64,000 bases of DNA from Coccinella septempunctata (lineage: Eukaryota > Arthropoda > Insecta > Coleoptera > Coccinellidae), in the NCBI RefSeq assembly GCF_907165205.1, contig NC_058189.1:57252270-57316269 (forward strand), read 5' to 3'. This document shows, in pieces, positions 20,231 through 33,042 of this stretch (positions are counted from its first letter, which is position 1; each line of letters begins with the position of its first letter). The notes under the pieces are model-generated. The model searched no databases and was not told the DNA's origin. It saw only the letters and a program-made list of their open reading frames with translations. Both the position numbers and the translations under genes were made by a program.

Positions 20231-22535
20231 CGTAACATGTGTTGATTTTTATATCAGTAGATGTTATGAATCTGAATCAACCTCGATTATTATTTACAAT
20301 ACCTCAATAGGTGGGTTATTTTTGTTATAATGTTCTTCCTTCTTCCCTTGCTCTCTACAATGGGAAGCACCTGAAATTTTCAGATGTGAATCTAAAACAT
20401 TCACTGATGAAAGGTTTTATGGCAACCAGAGAGGATTGGGCTTCATCCACGCACTTGTTTCACAATGCAACAATAACTCGATGGTTTCAAGACCATCGTT
20501 AGGTGTTATAAGATGAATATAAATACCATCTCTATTGCATAGATCCACAAATCTTTGTCAAATAGGTTATGGAATTTTGATAGTTTTGTATCCAACTTAA
20601 TTCTTATCTTCTCCTGAACCATTTCCTGGGTGAACTGCCAAATTAGCGTTCTGGATTGTTAACCTATTATAAAGATGTTTCAGAGACTTCAGGATCGAGT
20701 ATCCTTCTATTGCTGAATATTACCAATCTTTCTCTTTGGAAACAGTAGGTACTCTCACTGTTTCGCCATGTTTGAGCGTTTTCCGTGAACCAGATACTGT
20801 TAAAAAAAGAAATGATCGATTCCGAAGAGAAGGAAGAGAGTTTATCAGCAATAACAACGAAAATGAACTGACGGAAATTCAAACTGATAAGTAAACTGCA
20901 GGAAACGTCATCGATCGAAAAAGTAGCAAGTGGACTAGTTCCTGACTTATTTGACGTTATCAGTACCGCATAACTCAGTCGATGATGACGAAGGAAAATA
21001 ATGCAACGTATATTCCACGCGATAAAGCACATCTGAGTTTTCAGAAAACAGATGTGACATCTGGCGGAGAAAGCCTACACTTCTTTCCAACAGTGTTGAA
21101 AATGTGATGACTAAAGCTCCACGAACCTCGGTTCGTGTTTTATCTTGACATATGTGAAATGATTTTAAATGAAGACATCAATTTGCTTCCATATAGACTG
21201 ACGATGATTAATCAGATGATGACTTCAGAATTTTCTTCAGAATTTATTGAAATCTGATTCTGTATCAATCAACCCCAACCTTATTATTTGCAAAAATATG
21301 GATCAACTGTGGGGGAACCATTTGCTGAATTTCTTATTTTCCGCTTTTCCTTCATGAACATTTTAGAGGAAATAGGCTTTTCTTCTTCGAAATTTGACAA
21401 CTACAATATAACAATACGGTTTTCATGACGCAGAAAATTTTTCCATCGAAACCCTCATATTACGAAGTATTAAACCTGAAACTGAAATCTATTCGTTTAA
21501 AATGTTCGTAATTGCAGACCGACGAGAAAGAACTAGGTTAGTAGTTTAGACGAACAATAGAGACACTTCATTTTTCCCATTCAGCGTTATCGACACTGAA
21601 ATCAAATCTCTTCGCGTTATGAAGAACAGTAAATCGACATTCTGGAAACTGTACGATGGCAGAAAGGGACTCGATGGAAAGCTCCTTCAAGCTTGGCACA
21701 TTGAAAAGGTTCGTCATCAAAGCCCTCTTCATTACGCAGGTAGGTTCGCATATGCATATATACCTACCAGAGCGTCAGTTATGGATCTCTTTTGATTACA
21801 ATCTCTCATTTTCCTAATTTGAGTTGTAACAGTATATGGCAAGTTCGTCAGAACTCAGGGGAATAAATTTGTGAAAAAAAGGAAGATTTTCATCGATGCC
21901 GTATCTCGAGGAATGGTAGAAGAATAATTCTCATTTTGGATTCCTTTCGAAATTCAATCTGGGAATTCGGTTCTTAACGGTTGTTTTCATCCTCATACTA
22001 ACGTAAACCCTTCGCGGAGTTTGATGAATTGGGGGATTAGTGGTTTCGAATTATATCACGCTGAGGGTCGCTGCAGATGCCGAATCGGATAAACGGACTT
22101 CTATTGAGAAAATATAAAAGGAGAAAAATACAAAGGAACGATGTTGAATGGTAATTATGGAGTTCGATATGAGAACATCTTCGATTTTGTAGTATATATT
22201 TATTCTTTTGATGAAGAGCACAATTTTTTATAACAAACAATAACTATAGCCTGTAAAACCATCTTGAAATTTATAAATGGGACAATGATTTATGGTTTCT
22301 TCTGGTTCCCTGCATTCACAACTAGGGCACTCAAATGAATTCCATCGGAAAAGCATAGGTACAATTGCCACGTCCGTGACCTATTCATAGTACACTATAT
22401 TTTCTTCGGAAAATCAAAACAAGGAACTATTTTCGAGGAATCCCTAATTTTTTATTGAAAATAGGTCATGTGCCAGGTTGACAAATGTCCTTGTGCTTTA
22501 TATCTAAATTAAGGAAAGGGTTGGACCATGAGGTT
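20231..22535. other. Mostly unassigned DNA
   Basis: No repeat partner or known gene was recognised. The segment at 21577-21740 is the only part with coding-like composition and is reported separately. Confidence 0.35.
21577..21740. other. Candidate isolated coding segment, strand uncertain
   Basis: Both strands are open across about 155 bases. The + strand reads KSTFWKLYDGRKGLDGKLLQ between an acceptor-like TTCCCATTCAG (ends 21584) and a donor-like GCAG/GTAGGT at 21740. The minus strand reads VPSLKELSIESLSAIVQFPE and ends in a TGA at 21577-21579. Codon choice looks more gene-like than the surroundings. I do not recognise a family, so this may be an orphan exon or a remnant. Confidence 0.25.
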
Positions 22536-22539
22536 ATTA

Positions 22540-23672
22540 TAGAATAGAATAGAATATCTTTATTCACCAATAATAATTGTTAACAAAACAATGAAGATGA
22601 GAAACGTCATACAGTAAAAAAATGAACAAAAACAGAGAAGATCAACATTCAATGTTACTCTCCAGGAATTCACTAACAGTGTATGGCTCTAGTCGTAACA
22701 ATAGGTTGTAGACCTCTTTTCGAAAACATTTGAAGTTATCAATTTGACGTATTTTGGATGGTAGTTTGTTATAGATATAGTTTTAGGCACATATATGTAC
22801 AATTTCTTTCTGTCAGGGACAACGTATGTAGAGGGTACAGAAAAAATTGGTTTCGGGTCTTGTATGAATCACTTTTCCTAAATTTGTCGAAAAGGTTTTT
22901 GTTTTGGAACAGGAACTGCAGACATCTATAGATGTAGATGCCAGAAAGTGTGAGGATGTTATTCTTTCTGAATACGCAACGGCAGGACTCCCGGTACCTC
23001 AAACCAAAAAGAACCCTAACGACCATCTTCTGGATGTAAAAAACCATTTTCACATGTCGACTATTCCCCCTTGTATCCCCCTTGTATCTTCTGGAATATA
23101 GGACAGAATTGGAAATGAGTCGGGAAAGGAGTGATATCTATTAAAAAATTTTTTAACTGCAATTCATCTACTAATATGGGGCAGTACAATAATTGAAAGA
23201 ACTGGTAAGCATTGAACAGGTGAAGATCTAATAGCTCCAGTTATAAGCTAGGCACAAGCATGAGCACTTTTTACTCAAAGGGGGCAGCAATATTCAGCAG
23301 CCGAAAAACAAAAGCTGGAACTGCCGTTAGAATAATAGTTGCATCAGCACCCCTTGAAGTACAAGCTGGTTTATGCAGAATATTGTTCCTAGTTTCCAAC
23401 TTCAGACGCAAATTTTCCAAATGGGCTCTGAAATTCAGAGAGAAGTCTAGCCTAATTCCTAAATATTTCGAATTGAATTTATGTTCCAAAAAATAATTAC
23501 GACCCACAACTGCTCTCAATTTTCTATATTTTTGATGATTATTCAAATGGAAACACGAAACCACGGTTTTATTTCGGTTGGGACGCAAACGCCCAATGTA
23601 ATTCCTCAAAATTTTTAAATCTGTAGATAGAATATTCTCTAATAAATTTCCCAGGAGTAGTAGGGATATCAC
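22540..23672 (-). mobile_element. Degraded Jockey/CR1-like retrotransposon 3' end
   Basis: Minus-strand frames encode an RT thumb/C-terminal region (KYLGIRLDFSLNFRAHLENL at about 23420-23480, then ILHKPACTSRGAD) and a C-terminal piece (GLRYRESCRCVF, 22950-23000) like GMRQTESCRPIF of the element at 719-3685. The 3' end has a poly(A)-like AATAAA and an ATTCT-repeat tail at 22538-22560. The frames are not joined; a gap at 23054-23270 separates them. Confidence 0.65.
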
Positions 23673-23814
23673 ATATACAGGGTGTATGTGAACAGATGCG
23701 AAGAACTCAGGGAGATGATTCCTCGATGAAAATAAGCAGGGGTAGTTTCTATAAATTTTTTAGAAATTGACCTCTCTTTCAAGACAGCCTTTGGAAGGCG
23801 ATGACCAGTTGACG

Positions 23815-24508
23815 GTTTTTATTTTCTTTTTACGAGTTCTAAAAAATACTGAGTCATAAAACTATACATAATATGAAGCACTAAGTAGATGTTACTCACA
23901 AAATCTTTTTAGATCTCATAACTTTATTATTAGGGGTTGAAAATAACAACCCCTTATGATTTCTCATCAAAAATTCATTTCGTGGAATAGATTTTCGAAA
24001 AGGTAGAAAAATATAATTCTCCTATTATTTCCCATACAATTCTGGAGAAAAAAAGCCTCTTGCAAAATTTCGATACAGTCGATACTTTTCTCGGAATGAA
24101 TAAAAACTTACAAGCAGTTCCGATCACTGTTCATTCTATTTCATCGCTTAAGAGTTTCATAGAATGACTACCTCCCGCTAAAATACATGCATCAACTCTT
24201 CCTCATAGACTTTCGTATACTGATTGTAAGTTTTTATTTATTCCGAGAAAAGTATCGACTGTATCGAAATTTTGCAAGAGACTTTTTTCTCCAGAATAAA
24301 TGGGAAAACATAAGACCATTTTATTTTTCGACAATCTAACCCGCGAAAACAATTTTTGAAGGAAAATCATAAGAGGTTGTTATTTTCAACCCCTAATAAT
24401 AAAGTTATGAATTAAAAAAAAAAAAGTGAGTAATATCTACTAAGTGCTTCATCTTATGTATAATTTTATGACTCTGTGTTTTTCAGAACACGTAAAAGAA
24501 ATTAAAAT
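23815..24508. mobile_element. Foldback element with about 300-bp arms
   Basis: The left arm (about 23815-24115) and right arm (about 24224-24508) are reverse complements. Matching strings include GGGGTTGAAAATAACAACC against GGTTGTTATTTTCAACCCC and CGATACAGTCGATACTTTTC against its complement. A TACAGGGTGTATG motif at about 23678 may be the true left end. No coding frame. Confidence 0.75.
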
Positions 24509-24670
24509 AATTTATGAAGAGACGAAAAACAAGTTTTCACTTATAACTTGAAAACAAAAGAAAATAGAGGGATGCGGTTTTGACCATTAACAATCTTTTG
24601 TAAAACAAGAACGGAAACGTGCCATTCATTTTTCCCTAGCTCTTACGGTTACAGAGCTGCCATTCAACCC

Positions 24671-25430
24671 TGTACAGGTTTGGCAAAATTGGTGATACCT
24701 GAATTACAACTTTTTCAACCCAACGAGATAGAGAAAAATGCCACATGCACATTACGGTCGTCTTTTTTCGAGAAACTAATAATGCCATCAACTGCATTAC
24801 TTCTTTTGTTTTCGAGTTATGGGTCAAAATTTGAATTTCACCTTTGGCCATTATCTCCGTTTCTGTTTAAGCTGGGATGTTAAAATGAAAACATCATACA
24901 GACACTTTTTCGAGAGCAATCCAGTGGCGTACTTTGATTTTTTCTAACAAGTATATTTGCTGAGCTATAACATGTATTTTTTCTCATGAAAACAGTAGTT
25001 AAAAATGACTTAGAGAGACTGAGGGTGAAGTATAATATATTTCTGAAACGGTAAAAAAATGGCGATTCTTTCTAAGTCATTTTAAACTTCTGTTTTCATA
25101 AGAAAAAACACAAATTTATGTTATGGCTCAGCAACTAAACTTGTAGGAAAAATCATAGTACGCCAGTGGATTGCTATCAAAAAAGTGTATCTATAATGTC
25201 TTCATTCGACATCCTAGCACAAACAGAAACGGAGATATTGACCAAAGTTGAAATCGCCCAAATTTAAATTTTGGCCTACAACTCAAAAACAAAAGAAGAT
25301 AGAGGTATGCAATTGATGGCATTATTAGTTTCTCGAAAAGATACGACATGAATGGTACCTTCATTTTTCTCTATCTCGTTGGGTTGAAAAAGTTGTAATT
25401 CAGGTATCACCAATTTTGCCCACCCTGTAC
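24671..25430. mobile_element. Foldback element with about 350-bp arms
   Basis: Left (24671-25020) and right (25068-25430) arms mirror each other, for example AATTGGTGATACCTGAATTA against its complement, and ATAACATGTATTTTTTCTCA against its complement. Termini are TGTACAGG and CCACCCTGTACA. A diverged half copy occurs at 53108-53400 (shared CCAGTGGCGT and TTTTCGAGTTAT strings). Confidence 0.75.
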
Positions 25431-26164
25431 ATGCGTTCAATAAAGCAATACCTTACGGGAAATGTTCTTCTGGCAGCCAAGCAGATAATTTGGCAGAGCG
25501 CTCAAAGCTCCTCTGTTTACTCTAGTGTTTCTATAATTTTTTTTTCTGAATCATCTCCGTAACAATACTCAACTGGTGTTTTGGAATCCACAACGCAAGT
25601 TTTCATAAACAACGCCCGGCTGAGGCCTCAAGAGGGATCGAATCGAACATGGTCGTCTGATGAAATTGCAGGTGGAAGGACACATTAATTAGCAAGTCGT
25701 GTTTCGCCATCGGGCTACCAATCAAGTACCTAATGTCCATGGGGTCGCCAACGGCTATAGCGATGACAAATACGTGCTTGAATTAGGAACTTTCCCGTCA
25801 TGTTGCCGGGCTAAATTCAGATTAATGGAGGCCATAGGTTGGATTTATACGAGTTTCAGTTATTTCGTCTTGCAACATGAATTTTTCTTCGTACGGGTAA
25901 TGGAAAAGTAGAGTAGAGCCGAGCGCAATCCAAGGATGTCAACATAACGAGGCAATATTAGCGTAGTTTCGGGTTTTCCTATTAGAAGTTTCATTTCGAG
26001 TAGCCCGATGTTTTGGCAGCTATTCTGACGGCCCCATATGTTAAACGTCATTTGTCAACTGATGATAATCTCTGCCAATATTTCCTGTAGCAAAGCATTG
26101 TAATAATAATTATTGGGTTATAAAAGAGACATTTAGGAATTACGCATGCAACAGCAGATATACA
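25431..26164. other. Unassigned DNA
   Basis: Slightly more balanced base composition than its surroundings, with several short frames (70 codons or fewer) on both strands that match no family I know. No repeat partner was found in the window. Confidence 0.3.
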
Positions 26165-26271
26165 TACTAGTATTTATTGAAAAATTTTTAGCCTACTAGA
26201 GAACCAAAAAAAATTTCAATGTCAAAATATTTTAATACTCAACATATTTTCCCCTTAATTGGATACATTTA
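26165..26271 (-). mobile_element. Mariner 3'-end fragment
   Basis: TTTATTGAAAAATTTTTAGCC followed by TTTCAATGTCAAAATATTTT and CTTAATTGGATACATTTAT matches the 3' terminus of the mariner at 31751-33040. The rest is missing, and unrelated sequence follows. Confidence 0.7.
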
Positions 26272-26892
26272 TGCCCGTTTTCACCAACGATCCCTAAACA
26301 AGCCCCTATCTAAGTTTTCCTTAGCTTTAGGGAGTACCTAACTCTGCCCTTAATATAAATTCGTTTTCACGGTACAAAGGTACACTTTGTTAAGGAATAC
26401 TTATCTAGGAAATGGATAGGAGCTCGTAGCTACGAAATTTGACTACGAGGGTACAGACGTAATGGTTCACCGAATCGCACGATTTTTTATGTCTTGCAAA
26501 CAGATTTCCGTTTATATTCTCCTCCAATATTCCAATGTCCTGTGCCCTATATTCATTGTTTCCCTGTAATAAATTAAAAAGAAATGTTTTTCGTATCAGA
26601 TTTCAACAGTATTTCGAAAACATATGGATCTGTGCTCGTGACATTGACCTGTCGTTGTAGTTTGACGTTAAAAGTATTAATTTTTTTGAGAGAAATCACG
26701 CAAGTATCAGGCTTTTAAATCCGAATAATCATGAAAAGAGAAAATACAAGTGAGCTTTTATAGAATACAGAGTACTCCGCTCTATACATACATACACTCC
26801 TACATAACACTGGATTATGGGATCTATCTAAAAACAGAAAGTGGAAGTGGATATCTTCGAAAAATGATTCAAATTCATTTCATAATAAAGTT

Positions 26893-27537
26893 CAAAATTT
26901 CAATGTCAAAATATTTCAATACTCACCATATTCTCCTCGTAATTGCATACATTTATTAAAGCGAACCAGCAACGTCCCTAGACCTCTCAAAAAAAAATGT
27001 TTCTTCTTGATCTGCAAACCAGACCTCCAAAGCTTTTATTACCTCCTCGTTGGAATACAATTTACGACCTTTTAAACTTTTTTATATGTGGAACTCGTTC
27101 GTATGAAATATGCAGTGCTTCAGATATCTGTTTCAGCCCAATTCGACGGTCTGACAGAATCATGTCATGAACTGCATCGATATTTTCGGGGACTGACACA
27201 GAAACTGCCTTCCGATCGGTCATCATCGTCAATGGAAAATTTACCTCTTTTGAAGCTTGCAGTCCCATTTTTCACGGTCCCATACGAAGGACAATGATCA
27301 CCAAGGCTATTAGGCATACCTTCGTTAATCTGCTTACCTCTTACCCTTTTAAATACAGCTACATGATGATGGCTCGATACTCCAATTTTTCGATTTTCAC
27401 AATTTCGGTGGACATCTTCTTTCTTTTCAAACTTCATACTGACACTTCTAATGAGTTATTGTTCGTTGCTATGGTAACGCAATATTTTTTTTATGCATGG
27501 AACTGGTCTAGGCTAACTAGATATCAATACATCCTCG
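26893..27537 (-). mobile_element. Internally deleted mariner
   Basis: The 3' end (TTTCAATGTCAAAATATTTC, about 26895) and the 5' end (AACTAGATATCAATACATCCTCG, ending 27537) of the window's mariner family are both present. About 550 bases of the middle of the transposase are missing at about 27080. The surviving N-terminal frame includes the helix-turn-helix region RRIGLKQISEALHISYERV. A non-autonomous deletion derivative. Confidence 0.8.
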
Positions 27538-29412
27538 TTTTAAGAGCTATGTTCGTCTGTGCTGGCTGATCTTTCGGATTTTTGCAGACAGCGATATTTT
27601 TCGTTGATCCAGTTTCTTGTTTCTGCCTCCTTGGCATGATCCTCATCCGATCAAGGCTAGAAATTATTGTGCTCTACTCCAGGGACACACACAAATGGGA
27701 ATTTTATTCGATTAAACAAGCGTATTCGACAGTTTAGTCAAAAATTCCCTTTTTGCTGCTGCGCCATCCAAGATGCTGAGTGGAGTGCTCAATGCCATCC
27801 AAGTGTTCCATTTCAGAAAGTTATTGCATTTGCGCGATACTAATAATTCCTAAAGCGCTTTATGGAGTTCCCTTTGGCAGGCATTTAATATTCCAGGGCT
27901 TAGATGTATCACTTACAGAAATTGTGGGAGTGTGGGAGTGTATCAGAAACAAATTAAGCGTTTCAGTGGAAAGTGACGTTCCGAATTATATTTCTGTCTA
28001 ATTTACACCCAACTGCGAATAGCTTCACGTAGATACATCATCTAGGGGTTGACGTCGAAGTTAGTCATAGCACCTAGAGCCTCTGATTCAATATGAGGTA
28101 GCGTGTGGATGTCTGCTTTCATTATTCACTCATTCCATAAAGCAGTTATAATCACATTCTGTTTTGGGGTTTGACCCTCTCTGCTTGTATAGGCTGTTGC
28201 AATAAGATTCGAATTGCGTCATTATGAATTATTATTAGTCTTATGACATATGACAGATCTATTGGTGACATATTATGGAGTTAGCCAAAATGAATTGTTC
28301 GAGTATATGTACCTATGCCAAGGAGAAATAGGTATATCTTTTTAATGTGTATGCCAACAAAACCAAGGGGAGTATTTAACAGATACCTACTGTTCCTTTC
28401 ACAATTCCCAAATGTCTATTTGACAGGGTTTCACCAAAGATTCAGAATTGCAATTTTAATATATGGATACCTCAAATGTTTTCTTTGATAAAACAGTCGA
28501 GAGATATTCCATTAAAATTTTCGATAGGTATGTCGATAATCTTTCAGTATTTTAATCAGGAGAGTAATATCATTTACAAACTCCCTGATTGAATGGTGTC
28601 TTCCGTTAAAACAACCCCTTAAAACCATTATAACTTTGGGGTGTTCATGGAAAAGGTTTTCCTGGTCTGAATGCTAAAAACCCAACCGTTTCTAATAGAT
28701 AAAAATTTCCCGTAACAGTACAAAACTGAAAAATTTTCGTAATAGCTTCTCTTTTATTTCCAGGTACTTTGGAACTTTTTGTGTGTCTGAGCATATATCG
28801 GCTTGTATATGTTAATAATATGCATAACTACCCCACTTCTTAGAAGGGGTGCATATTTTAGCCCATACCTCCTCACAAAATATTAATATTTTCTGGCACC
28901 TTATGCATGTATGCGGACCCTTAGTAAACGCCCTGTATAACTCAATAAATATGGTAATGTTTTGTTACAGAAAACCATACATTATTGAATCTTTGATGCA
29001 CTATTAGTGTTGAAACTTGAAACACTCATTAGGAATGATTAAATTGATAGAATGAAAAAGATTATTTGATTTTTTAATCAATTTAATAAACGTTGAAAGA
29101 TGATGATGACGATAACTTATAAATATCAGCCCTTTGTACTCACTTGTCTCTTTTAATAGAAAGCTATAAAACTCTTGAACTTTCAGTCCAGGAGTTTCGA
29201 TGTAAGTAGTCGATTTACATTATATGACGATCACAATGTTTCAAGTTGTAATGATACAAATTGACTTCCTTCCGAGAGAAGTGAATGACCTGTTATTTTT
29301 GTGATATCGGTAGGATACACTTAGACTTCGCACAAATCATTCTCCTCCACTTTTGAAAATAATAAACCTGTCCTAAATTTGAATGCACATTGTAGATTGC
29401 AGACATAATATA
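27538..29412. other. Unassigned AT-rich DNA
   Basis: No gene or repeat pair identified. Short frames lack recognisable domains. Confidence 0.35.
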
Positions 29413-29930
29413 GGGTGGAGAATAACGGTCATAGGAACGTATATATAATTTATTGTTCTATCAGCAACGTTTCGGCTAATATAGCCTTTATCAAGCTAAA
29501 ATATAAAATGTTTGAGATAGTAAATAAATTGTGAGAACAAAGCAATGTTACAAAATCAGAATCACAATATAAAACATGTAAGACATTTACAGAACAACAA
29601 AAAGCTAACAATCGTGATGGGACTAACCTTCAGAACAAATTCTTTCAATCGGGCCACATCGATTGGTTGTTGATGCTCTATTCTGATGATTTTAGCTCTT
29701 TATGAGCTATTGTTTTCTAACAATGTATTTTTTGATGATTTCGTTGATGATTTGTTCTGAAGGTTAATCCCATCTGGTGATGGGTTAGCTTTTTGTTGTT
29801 CTGTAAATGTCTTACATAAACATGTAAGATGTTTATCATATATTTATGATAAAGGCTACATATTAGCCGAAACGTTGCTGATAGAACAATAAATTACATA
29901 TATGTTCCTATGACCGTCATTATCCACCCT
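29413..29930. mobile_element. Foldback MITE, GGGTGGA ends
   Basis: The outer about 90 bases mirror each other: GAATAACGGTCATAGGAAC against GTTCCTATGACCGTCATTAT, and CAGCAACGTTTCGGCTAATA against its complement. Inner parts (TAAGACATTTACAGAACAAC, GGGACTAACCTTCAGAACAAA) also pair. TA flanks both ends (29411-29412, 29931-29932). Confidence 0.75.
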
Positions 29931-30189
29931 TAGTGAATATAGGTAGGTTAGGTACTCATGTTTTTCAAAAAGTTTGCAAAATATAGAAGATTCTTTCACT
30001 ATTTTTATTAATCATTTGATCCATTATTCACTGATTGTCCATCAAACATTTATTAATCATTTATGATTAATGAGCCATTATTCACTGGTCTATCTAACTT
30101 CATGTTCATGCTAGGAATCACAGACAAGAAATATCGCTATACAGAGTGAGTGTTTGACTCCTACAAATATTCAAGCAGAAGTGATTCAA

Positions 30190-30830
30190 AAGAATCACTT
30201 TTTTCCTCCATATTTTTTTCTGATTCTGCTCGGTTTAGAAGATACAGGCCCTTGAAAGAACAAAAAAAAAATTATTTTTAGTTCCCACAAACGGTTTTAT
30301 TGAATGAAATGAATTTCGAAATCTTGTTTTTCACTTATTTGATTAATCTTTATCGAATACAAAATATCAACTACGTCTTCCAGTTTTCTCATTTAGACCA
30401 TTAAGTACCATAAAAAACCAAAAATTCAAAGAACCCAACTCTTGTAACTAAGTTGGACGCTATCTAATGAATATTTGAACGTTTTGTAAAATGAAGGAAT
30501 TTTTCATATTTTCTCTTATAATGCGCCGTTTTCGAGTGATTTGATGTTCAAAAATTAAAACATATCTGTAAAATTTGAAAAACTGGGTACTTTGGCTGAA
30601 TACAACTCGGTTTAAAAGATCCACAGAGGCGTAGTATCACAGGATATAGCTAGTTATTCTGAAGGTAATTTTGTTTTTTTAGGGGTGGCACAGCTTATTA
30701 TGAAATCTTAAAATGACTATATCTTTACATCAGGGTCGAATAGGAAAAAATGCTATAAGAAAAAAGTGTTTGCTTTGATTTGAAAAATCAACTGTTGAAA
30801 TTTTGTACAAGTCAAAGCCTTACTCAGTAT
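30190..30830. repeat. Interspersed repeat family B, copy 2
   Basis: Aligns by eye with 5700-6330 over about 630 bases, including CTATCTAATGAATATTTGAA and TTATTCTGAAGGTAATTTTG. Class unknown. Confidence 0.65.
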
Positions 30831-31750
30831 AGATAGCAATACTGAAATGAAATGAAAGTTGTAGCAGTACTGAGATATTGAAATGAATACAAATATTTAT
30901 TATCTGAGATATTTTAGAAATAATCTTTTCACAATGTTGGATAAAATACAGTATTCTTCTTGTATACTATAGCTATTATTCACTTGGATAATTTACCAAA
31001 TTTGACTTTGGTAAAAGTCATATGCGTGCATAATATCCATCATATAGTATGCTCGTTGAATAATATACTATTTTCAACTGTACCTTGTATTATGCATTCT
31101 CAAATTAAGTGTTTTGTATTCCTATTCACCTCCACCAAGTTTCGTGCTAGCAGATCCGGTAGAGGAAGAGCAGAGGTGAGATAAAAACAATGTAACTGCT
31201 TCTCGCTGAATATGAATGAGGGTAGTTGATACAGTCGAGCTCCAGCTCTGTACATACAATAGGATCAGATATAAAAATTGTTTGAATATTCAAGCAAAAT
31301 GGAAAATATGCAGAATTTCATAACACGGTCAGCATAATAAGGGGCTTATTAGAATGAGAAATGGGATGAACGTTTCACATATCAAGTTTTTCGAGCCAGG
31401 CACATATTATCGAAAAACTTGTCTCGTTTTCAAGATATTTATACAGGATGTTCCTAAATAAGTGTATCAACACTTTTTTTTCTCTGCCATTTTTTCCGCC
31501 GCCTCATCGTTTCCGAGATACAGGGTGTCTTGTTAACAATGTTCGCAAAAATAATGAAAAATAACTTACAAGGCGTTAGCAAATTGTTTTTGATCATAAA
31601 ATGCCATTTATGCCAGAATTTACTGGCAAATTCATTATCTCCGCCACTGGCATGTCTAATGAAACCGAATAAAGTGCAAAAAAGTAGCTATTATTAGTGA
31701 CAATTTGTTTACAAAAACTCAATTCTGTGATTCAAACGGTTCCCGAGATA
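30831..31750. other. Flank of mariner with MITE-like ends
   Basis: Contains ATACAGGATGTTCCTAAATA at about 31440 and GATACAGGGTGTCTTG at about 31518, both resembling the CAGGGTG MITE termini at 10267 and 61258. No frame of interest. Confidence 0.35.
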
Positions 31751-33040
31751 CGAGGATGTATTGATATCTAGTTAGCCTAGATCAGTTCCATGCATAAAAA
31801 AAACTATTGCGTTAACATAGCAACGAACAATCACTCATTAGAAGTGTCAGTGTGAAGTTTGAGGTCAAAAAAGTAAACCAGAGTTACGCAATAAATTAAA
31901 AGAAAGAAGATGTCCACCACAATTGTGAAAATCGAAAAATTGAAGTATCGAGCCATCATCAAGAACATGTATTTGAAAGGGTTAACAGGTAAGCAGATTC
32001 GCGAAGATATACTTAATACCCTTGGTGATCAATGTCCTCCGTACGCGACCGTGAAAAATTGGACTGCCAGCTTCAAAAGAGGTAAATTTTCCATTGAAGA
32101 GGATGACCGATCGGGAAGGCCAGTTTCTGTGTCAGTCTCCGAAAATATCGAAGCGGTTCATGACATGATTTTATCCGACCGTTGAATTGGGCTAAACGGA
32201 TATCTGAAGCACTGAATATTTCATACGAACGCGTTCATCATATAGTTCACGTCAATTTGGACATGACAGAAATTGCTGCAAAATGGATCCCCAAATGTTT
32301 GAATATTGACCATAAGCGTGCAATGGTAGAAGCATCGCGTTCGATCTGTGCTCAATTTGAAAACGATGTAGACTTCCTAAACTGAATTGTTACTATGGAT
32401 GGGGCTTGGGTGCATTTCTACTATCCAGAAACAAAGCAACAATCGATGGAATGGCGATACTCTGGTTCTCCAAGACCTAATAATTTCAGTCCAAAAATCT
32501 GATGGAAAAGTTCTTGCTTCAGTTTTCTGGGATTGCCATGGAGTAATCATGATTGATTTTTTGGATAAGTGCAGAACAATAACCGGAGATGACTGTTCGA
32601 TATTACTGACCACTCTACTGGAAAAAATTGAAGAGAAAAGACGCGGAAAGCTATCCAAAGGTGTTTTGTTTTTGCAGGACAACGCCCCTGCACACAAATC
32701 TCATGTTTCCATGCAAAAAATTCGTGATTTAGGGTTTGAATTACTTAGAACACTCCCCTTATTCAGCAGATTTGGCTCCATCCGACTATCATCTCTTTCC
32801 TCAACTGAAAAGAACTTCAAAAGGTCGTAAATTTTCTTCCAACGAGGAGGTAATAAAAGCTGTGGAGGTCTAGTTTGCAGAGCAAGAAGATACATTTTTT
32901 ATGAAAGGTCTAGAGACGTTGCAAATTCGCTGTAATAAATGTATCCAATTAAGAGGAGAATATGTTGAGTAATAAAATATTTTGACATTGAAATTTTGTT
33001 TGGTTATATAGTAGGCTAAGAATTTTTCAATATATCCTCG
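31751..33040 (+). mobile_element. Full-length but inactive mariner
   Basis: The element is 1290 bp with imperfect inverted repeats of about 28 bp (CGAGGATGTATTGATATC / CGAGGATATATTGAAAAA) flanked by TA at 31749-31750 and 33041-33042. The length, TA target and DD34D transposase fit Tc1/mariner. It is the most complete of four related copies in the window. Confidence 0.9.
31910..32830 (+). pseudogene. Mariner transposase, multiply broken
   Basis: The frame starts with a paired-type DNA-binding region (TGKQIREDILNTL, then FSIEEDDRSGRPVSVSV). It is then broken by a CAA/CGA-to-TGA stop at 32183, a one-base loss in the A run just after, a CGA-to-TGA stop at about 32384, a one-base loss near 32490 and a one-base gain near 32750. 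The catalytic regions survive as text: TMDGAW (the Asp is kept, the following Glu is changed) and LQDNAPAHKSH; the PSDYHLF triplet is readable in another frame. It cannot make a transposase. Confidence 0.85.
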
Positions 33041-33042
33041 TA

